The translations under genes and the position numbers were made by a program. The notes under the pieces were generated by a model. It saw only the letters and a program-made list of their open reading frames with translations, ran no database searches and had not been told where the DNA came from. 38,635 nt of DNA from Burkholderiales bacterium (GTDB lineage: Bacteria; Pseudomonadota; Gammaproteobacteria; Burkholderiales; SG8-39), in NCBI GenBank assembly GCA_014860355.1, contig JACZJV010000015.1, forward strand, positions 1 to 38,635. The letters run 5' to 3'. The first letter of the stretch is position 1. Every line of letters starts with the position of its first letter. This document shows positions 35,817 to 38,635 of the stretch, piece by piece.

Positions 35817-35828
35817 CACGCTACCGCC
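35817..35828 (-). promoter_or_regulatory. ops element (RfaH recruitment site)
   Basis: GGCGGTAGCGTG on the minus strand, identical to the ops core of enterobacterial JUMPstart leaders. It lies 111 nt upstream of the wbpO ATG, in the leader of the polysaccharide operon. The specialised NusG paralogue RfaH would load there and suppress termination across the long operon. No rfaH gene is in the window. Confidence 0.75.
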
Positions 35829-35927
35829 CTGCAACACACTTGCGTGTTTCGCATGATTGCATTTCGCGAGAGAACTCGCGGCTACAGCCGCGTTACGCTA
35901 GCTTCTATAACGCGGCGTCCCGCGCTT

Positions 35928-36263
35928 TCATTCGTTCCTGCGCTCGCCTAGATTGCCGATTTCGCGCTGCAATTGCTCTATCTCCAGCTTGAGCAGTTCG
36001 TATTCGGCCATCTTGCGCTTGAGAAACTGCATCGTGATGGTTGCTTTGCTTTCGACGCCGCGCGGAGTGAGCAGGTAGGCGTAACTCAGTTTGTTGCGGT
36101 TATTGCGAAAGTTGCGCACCTTGATAAAACCGGTATCGATGAGGGCGTTCAGGCAGAAGTTGACCTTGCCCAGGCTGATGCCCATCTCGCGCGCGAGGTC
36201 GCGCTGGCTCAGATCCGGCCTGGCTTCGAGCAGCCGGAGCAGGCGAAAGCGGGTGTCATCCAT
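35928..36263 (-). CDS. MarR-family EPS-associated transcriptional regulator
   Basis: 111 residues from ATG 36263. A winged helix-turn-helix: MDDTRFRLLRLLEARPDLSQ, REMGISLGKVNFCLNALIDTGFIKV as recognition helix, and NRNKLSYAYLLTPRGVESKA as wing, followed by a helical dimerisation tail (LKRKMAEYELLKLEIEQLQREI). This is the compact EPS-associated MarR-type found beside betaproteobacterial polysaccharide operons. An earlier start at 36326 would add a Pro/Asp-rich stretch and is not preferred. It reads in the same direction as the locus and likely binds the palindrome at 36335-36359. Confidence 0.9.
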   Translation of the reverse strand: MDDTRFRLLRLLEARPDLSQRDLAREMGISLGKVNFCLNALIDTGFIKVRNFRNNRNKLSYAYLLTPRGVESKATITMQFLKRKMAEYELLKLEIEQLQREIGNLGERRNE

Positions 36264-36334
36264 GGGGCGGCCGACATTCCGGCCTGCATCAGCGCGGTCT
36301 GGCGGGTTCTGGGTTGCGGAATCCATAGGCTAGG

Positions 36335-36359
36335 TGTGCGTTCAAGCTATGAACGCACA
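36335..36359 (-). promoter_or_regulatory. Operator-like palindrome upstream of the MarR regulator
   Basis: TGTGCGTTC-N7-GAACGCACA, a perfect 9-bp inverted repeat in a 25-nt site. It begins at the -10 hexamer and covers the expected transcription start, a position suited to repression. Confidence 0.65.
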
Positions 36360-36387
36360 TTAGAGAACGAATGCCCGCCAATGTCAA
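36359..36387 (-). promoter_or_regulatory. Sigma-70 promoter of the MarR regulator
   Basis: TTGACA (36382-36387), 17-nt spacer and TCTAAT (36359-36364), five of six -10 bases matching consensus. It lies between the Sel1 gene and the regulator and abuts the palindrome. Confidence 0.7.
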
Positions 36388-36481
36388 TCGCAGCAGGATT
36401 GCTGTTGTGGCAGGGTTCCCGCTTCGAAATGCGCCAAGATCGACCGCCGGTCTAGTCGAAGGCGATCCGGCACATAGGCGC

Positions 36482-37696
36482 CTAGCGCCCGGATTGCCCG
36501 ACAATTCTTCGTGCTTGCTGATGCCCGCGTTCGGCCGCCCGCTGATAATAGCGGAACGCCTCGTCGAGGTTGCGTTTGACCCCGTGGGCTTCTTCGTACA
36601 TGTAGCCGACGTTGAACAGGGCCGTCGGCTCGCCCTGCTCGGCCGCTTTCATGTACCAAGCGAAAGCTTCCCAGTAGTCGCGCGCGACGCCCAGACCGTC
36701 GTTGTAGAGATGACCGATGTTGTTCTGCGCAGTCGCGTTGCCTTGCCCGGCGGACTTTCGATACCAGGCGAGCGCGGCGCCGTAGTCCTGCGCTACGCCC
36801 AGACCCTGCTCGCAGAGCCAGCCGAGGAACAATTGTCCCAGGGGATCGCCGCCCGCGGCGGCTTTTTCGTAATGCCTGTGCGCCGCGTCTAGGTCGCGCG
36901 GCACGCCCAGTCCCTGCTGATACAGTTGTCCGAGCATGGCTACGGCTTCGAGTTCGCCTTGTTCGGACGCTTTCTCGTACCAGCTCTTTGCCTCGGCATA
37001 GTTGCGTTGGGCGCCTTGTCCGGTCTGGTAATGCCAGCCTACAGCGCGCATTGCGGGGGCATAGCCTCGTACCGCCGCTTTGCGGTAAAGCTCGAGTGCG
37101 CGCTCCGCGTTGCGCGGAGCGCCGATACCGTAAGCGTAGAGATATCCGAGGTTATAGATCCCCGCGGGTAGTTCCTTTTCCGCTGCGTTCTCGAACCACT
37201 CTCTTGCGAGGGCCGGACTCTTCCCGGTGCCGTAGCCCTTCAGGTAGAGCCAGCCCAGGTTATTGGCCGCCGCGGCCAGTCCGGTGTCCGCCGCCTGCCG
37301 GTACCAAAGGCGCGCCTGGCCGTAGTCCTGCACCACGCCCAGTCCTTCCTGGTAGAGATGCCCGATCAGGTTCATCGCCTGGGTCTGGCCCTTGCCCGCG
37401 GACTTGCGAAACCATTCAAGCGCGAGCGCGTAGCTGCGTTGTACGACCGCGCCGTCATAGTAGAGCAGTCCCACGTCCAGTTGCGCCTGCGCATCGCCCG
37501 CGCGTGCGGTCTCCAGCAGTTCGACGATCGCGGCCGCGTCGCCTTTTGCGGCGCGCTTGGCCAGTGTTTCGGTATCTTCGGCCACTGCCGTACCGGTCGC
37601 GGTCATGAACAGCAGTTCGAGCACCAGTGCGAACGCGCGCAATATCGGTGCAAAGCCGCAATTGAACCGGCCTTGGGCCGACCGGAGCATGGTCAT
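36482..37696 (-). CDS. Secreted Sel1-like repeat protein
   Basis: 404 residues. A signal peptide (~1-40, hydrophobic core ending ATGTAVA-ED) is followed by nine near-perfect 36-residue Sel1 repeats (~residues 63-390), each with the G..A...LG.LY..G.GV..D...A..WY.KAAE.G pattern. The C-terminus is a partial repeat. Periplasmic Sel1/TPR arrays act as protein-binding scaffolds, including in EPS regulation and secretion. The ATG overlaps the stop of the upstream lytic transglycosylase (ATGA), so it may act with that enzyme. Its stop lies ~95 nt before the MarR promoter. Confidence 0.9.
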   Translation of the reverse strand: MTMLRSAQGRFNCGFAPILRAFALVLELLFMTATGTAVAEDTETLAKRAAKGDAAAIVELLETARAGDAQAQLDVGLLYYDGAVVQRSYALALEWFRKSAGKGQTQAMNLIGHLYQEGLGVVQDYGQARLWYRQAADTGLAAAANNLGWLYLKGYGTGKSPALAREWFENAAEKELPAGIYNLGYLYAYGIGAPRNAERALELYRKAAVRGYAPAMRAVGWHYQTGQGAQRNYAEAKSWYEKASEQGELEAVAMLGQLYQQGLGVPRDLDAAHRHYEKAAAGGDPLGQLFLGWLCEQGLGVAQDYGAALAWYRKSAGQGNATAQNNIGHLYNDGLGVARDYWEAFAWYMKAAEQGEPTALFNVGYMYEEAHGVKRNLDEAFRYYQRAAERGHQQARRIVGQSGR

Positions 37697-38634
37697 GGTC
37701 CAGGTCGACTCGAGGTCGGGCCTCCAACACCGCCGGTCCCGCCGCCACGCTTTGCCGGTTCTCTGTAGTTTTCCAGGTTGTTGAGGAACGACTCGATATT
37801 CTCCACCGGCAACACGATCCGCGTGCGCGGATTCTTGGAGACCAGGTTGAGCTTGAATGCCGGATTGAGGGCGATGAACTCCTCCAGCGGAATTTCCGCC
37901 AATCTGGCCGCGACATCGACATCGAGATAGCGGTCGCTGGCGACGGTCGCAAAGTAAGGGCGGTTGGGCACGCGCTCGAGTTCGGCGCGCAAGGCGCCCG
38001 GATTGGCGACTATGTTCTTCAGCGCCTGCAGCTTGGGCAGGTAGTTGCGCGTTTCATCCGGGAGAGGTAGCGCGCTGTAGGCGGTGGGCAAGCCCCCCGC
38101 CTTGTTGCGGGCGATCGCGTTTGCGACGGCCCCTTCGCCCGAATTGTACGCAGCGAGCGCGAGTCGCCAGTCGCCGAATCGCTCGTGCAGGGATTGCAGA
38201 TAGTCGAGTGCGGCCGAGGTCGAGGCGAGAATGTCGCGGCGGGCGTCCAACAGCAGGTTTTGCTCCAGGTCGTGTTCCTTCCCGGTCGAAGGAATGAACT
38301 GCCACAGGCCGGCGGCCTGTGCTGAAGAAAGCGCCTCGGGGTTGTAGCCGCTTTCCACCATGGGCAGCAGAGCAAGCTCGGTCGGCATGCCGCGCTTCTC
38401 AAGTTCCTCGAGCACGTGATAGACATAACGCCGGCTGCGTTCGAACATCGCCTGTAGAAGTTGCGGGTGGCCGAGATACCAGGCTTGCCAACGCGCTACC
38501 AGCGGGCCATCGACCGCGGCCAGGGAAAATCCCGCGCGCACGCGGTCCCAGGCGTAGAGCGTGCTTGCAACGGGCGCCGCCGGGGCTGCGACGCGCGGCG
38601 TCTCCGGCGGCGGCTGGTATTCGTCGAGCAGGCG
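37693..38634 (-). CDS. Membrane-bound lytic murein transglycosylase, MltD-like (N-terminus beyond window)
   Basis: The frame is open to the right window edge; 313 residues are visible. The SLT catalytic domain has ALLPMVESGYNPEALSSAQAAGLWQFIPSTG with the catalytic Glu in VESGYN, then ILASTSAALDYLQSLHERFGDWRLALAAYNSGEGAV. After it comes LPLPDETRNYLPKLQALKNIV, as in MltD-type enzymes. The C-terminus carries a LysM-like segment (YLDVDVAARLAEIPLEEFIALNPAF). It cleaves peptidoglycan glycan strands, making 1,6-anhydro ends. The tail is Gly/Pro-rich. Its stop overlaps the Sel1 protein start. Confidence 0.9.
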   Translation of the reverse strand, partial: RLLDEYQPPPETPRVAAPAAPVASTLYAWDRVRAGFSLAAVDGPLVARWQAWYLGHPQLLQAMFERSRRYVYHVLEELEKRGMPTELALLPMVESGYNPEALSSAQAAGLWQFIPSTGKEHDLEQNLLLDARRDILASTSAALDYLQSLHERFGDWRLALAAYNSGEGAVANAIARNKAGGLPTAYSALPLPDETRNYLPKLQALKNIVANPGALRAELERVPNRPYFATVASDRYLDVDVAARLAEIPLEEFIALNPAFKLNLVSKNPRTRIVLPVENIESFLNNLENYREPAKRGGGTGGVGGPTSSRPGP

Positions 38635-38635
38635 T

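Noticed and set aside
35877-35892. CGCGGCT-AC-AGCCGCG palindrome downstream of the MarR gene as a terminator
   Set aside because: The loop is only 2 nt and there is no U tract; it may be incidental.

Overview
The window looks like a chromosomal piece of a GC-rich betaproteobacterium. The basis is the macromolecular-synthesis block rpsU-yqeY-dnaG-rpoD with tsaD divergent, an RpoD with a Lys/Ala-rich N-terminal extension, a beta-class glutathione transferase, and a MarR-type EPS-associated regulator. The taxon is inferred from gene order and protein character; no search was run.

Layout. (1) 1-4686, minus strand: an envelope/EPS-type operon encoding a small membrane TPR-like protein, a secreted protein with two FecR domains, an O-antigen-ligase family protein and a CHASE2-domain protein cut by the window edge. 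(2) 4699-8237: a small decayed island at a tRNA-Ile(CAU) gene. The intact tRNA (8161-8237) is followed downstream by an integrase C-terminal remnant, two HigBA-like toxin-antitoxin pairs separated by a frameshifted ATPase relic, and a glutathione transferase. A degenerate second copy of the tRNA 3' half (from 4699) closes it. (3) 8344-15777: housekeeping genes rpoD, dnaG, yqeY, rpsU (minus) and tsaD, galE (plus). (4) 15941-36263: a large polysaccharide locus. Apart from a plus-strand nucleotidyltransferase-family gene, it reads on the minus strand from a MarR-type EPS regulator with a palindromic operator, through an ops (RfaH-type) element, then wbpO/tviB, a broken wbpP/tviC, Wzx flippase, acetyltransferase, FkbM methyltransferase, methyltransferase, three GT4 enzymes, a CofD/YvcK-like protein, a HAD phosphatase, a degenerate methyltransferase, a GT2, a nucleotidyltransferase, asparagine synthase-type amidotransferase, an EpsG/Wzy-like polymerase and a GT4. 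(5) 36482-38634: a Sel1-repeat protein translationally coupled to a lytic transglycosylase (partial).

How it fits together. The locus is a Wzx/Wzy-type surface polysaccharide factory. WbpO should make a UDP-N-acetylhexosaminuronic acid, AsnB could amidate it, GalE could supply 4-epimers now that the dedicated epimerase is dead, the glycosyltransferases build the unit, and Wzx/EpsG export and polymerise it. The ops element plus the autorepressor-like MarR promoter suggest control of both initiation and elongation.

Most unusual points: a translationally coupled block CofD-HAD-methyltransferase-GT2-nucleotidyltransferase, which may be an uncharacterised phospho-acyl or phospho-polyol decoration pathway; repeat elements that have become in-frame coding sequence in both tsaD and asnB; and a tRNA relic marking a decayed island.
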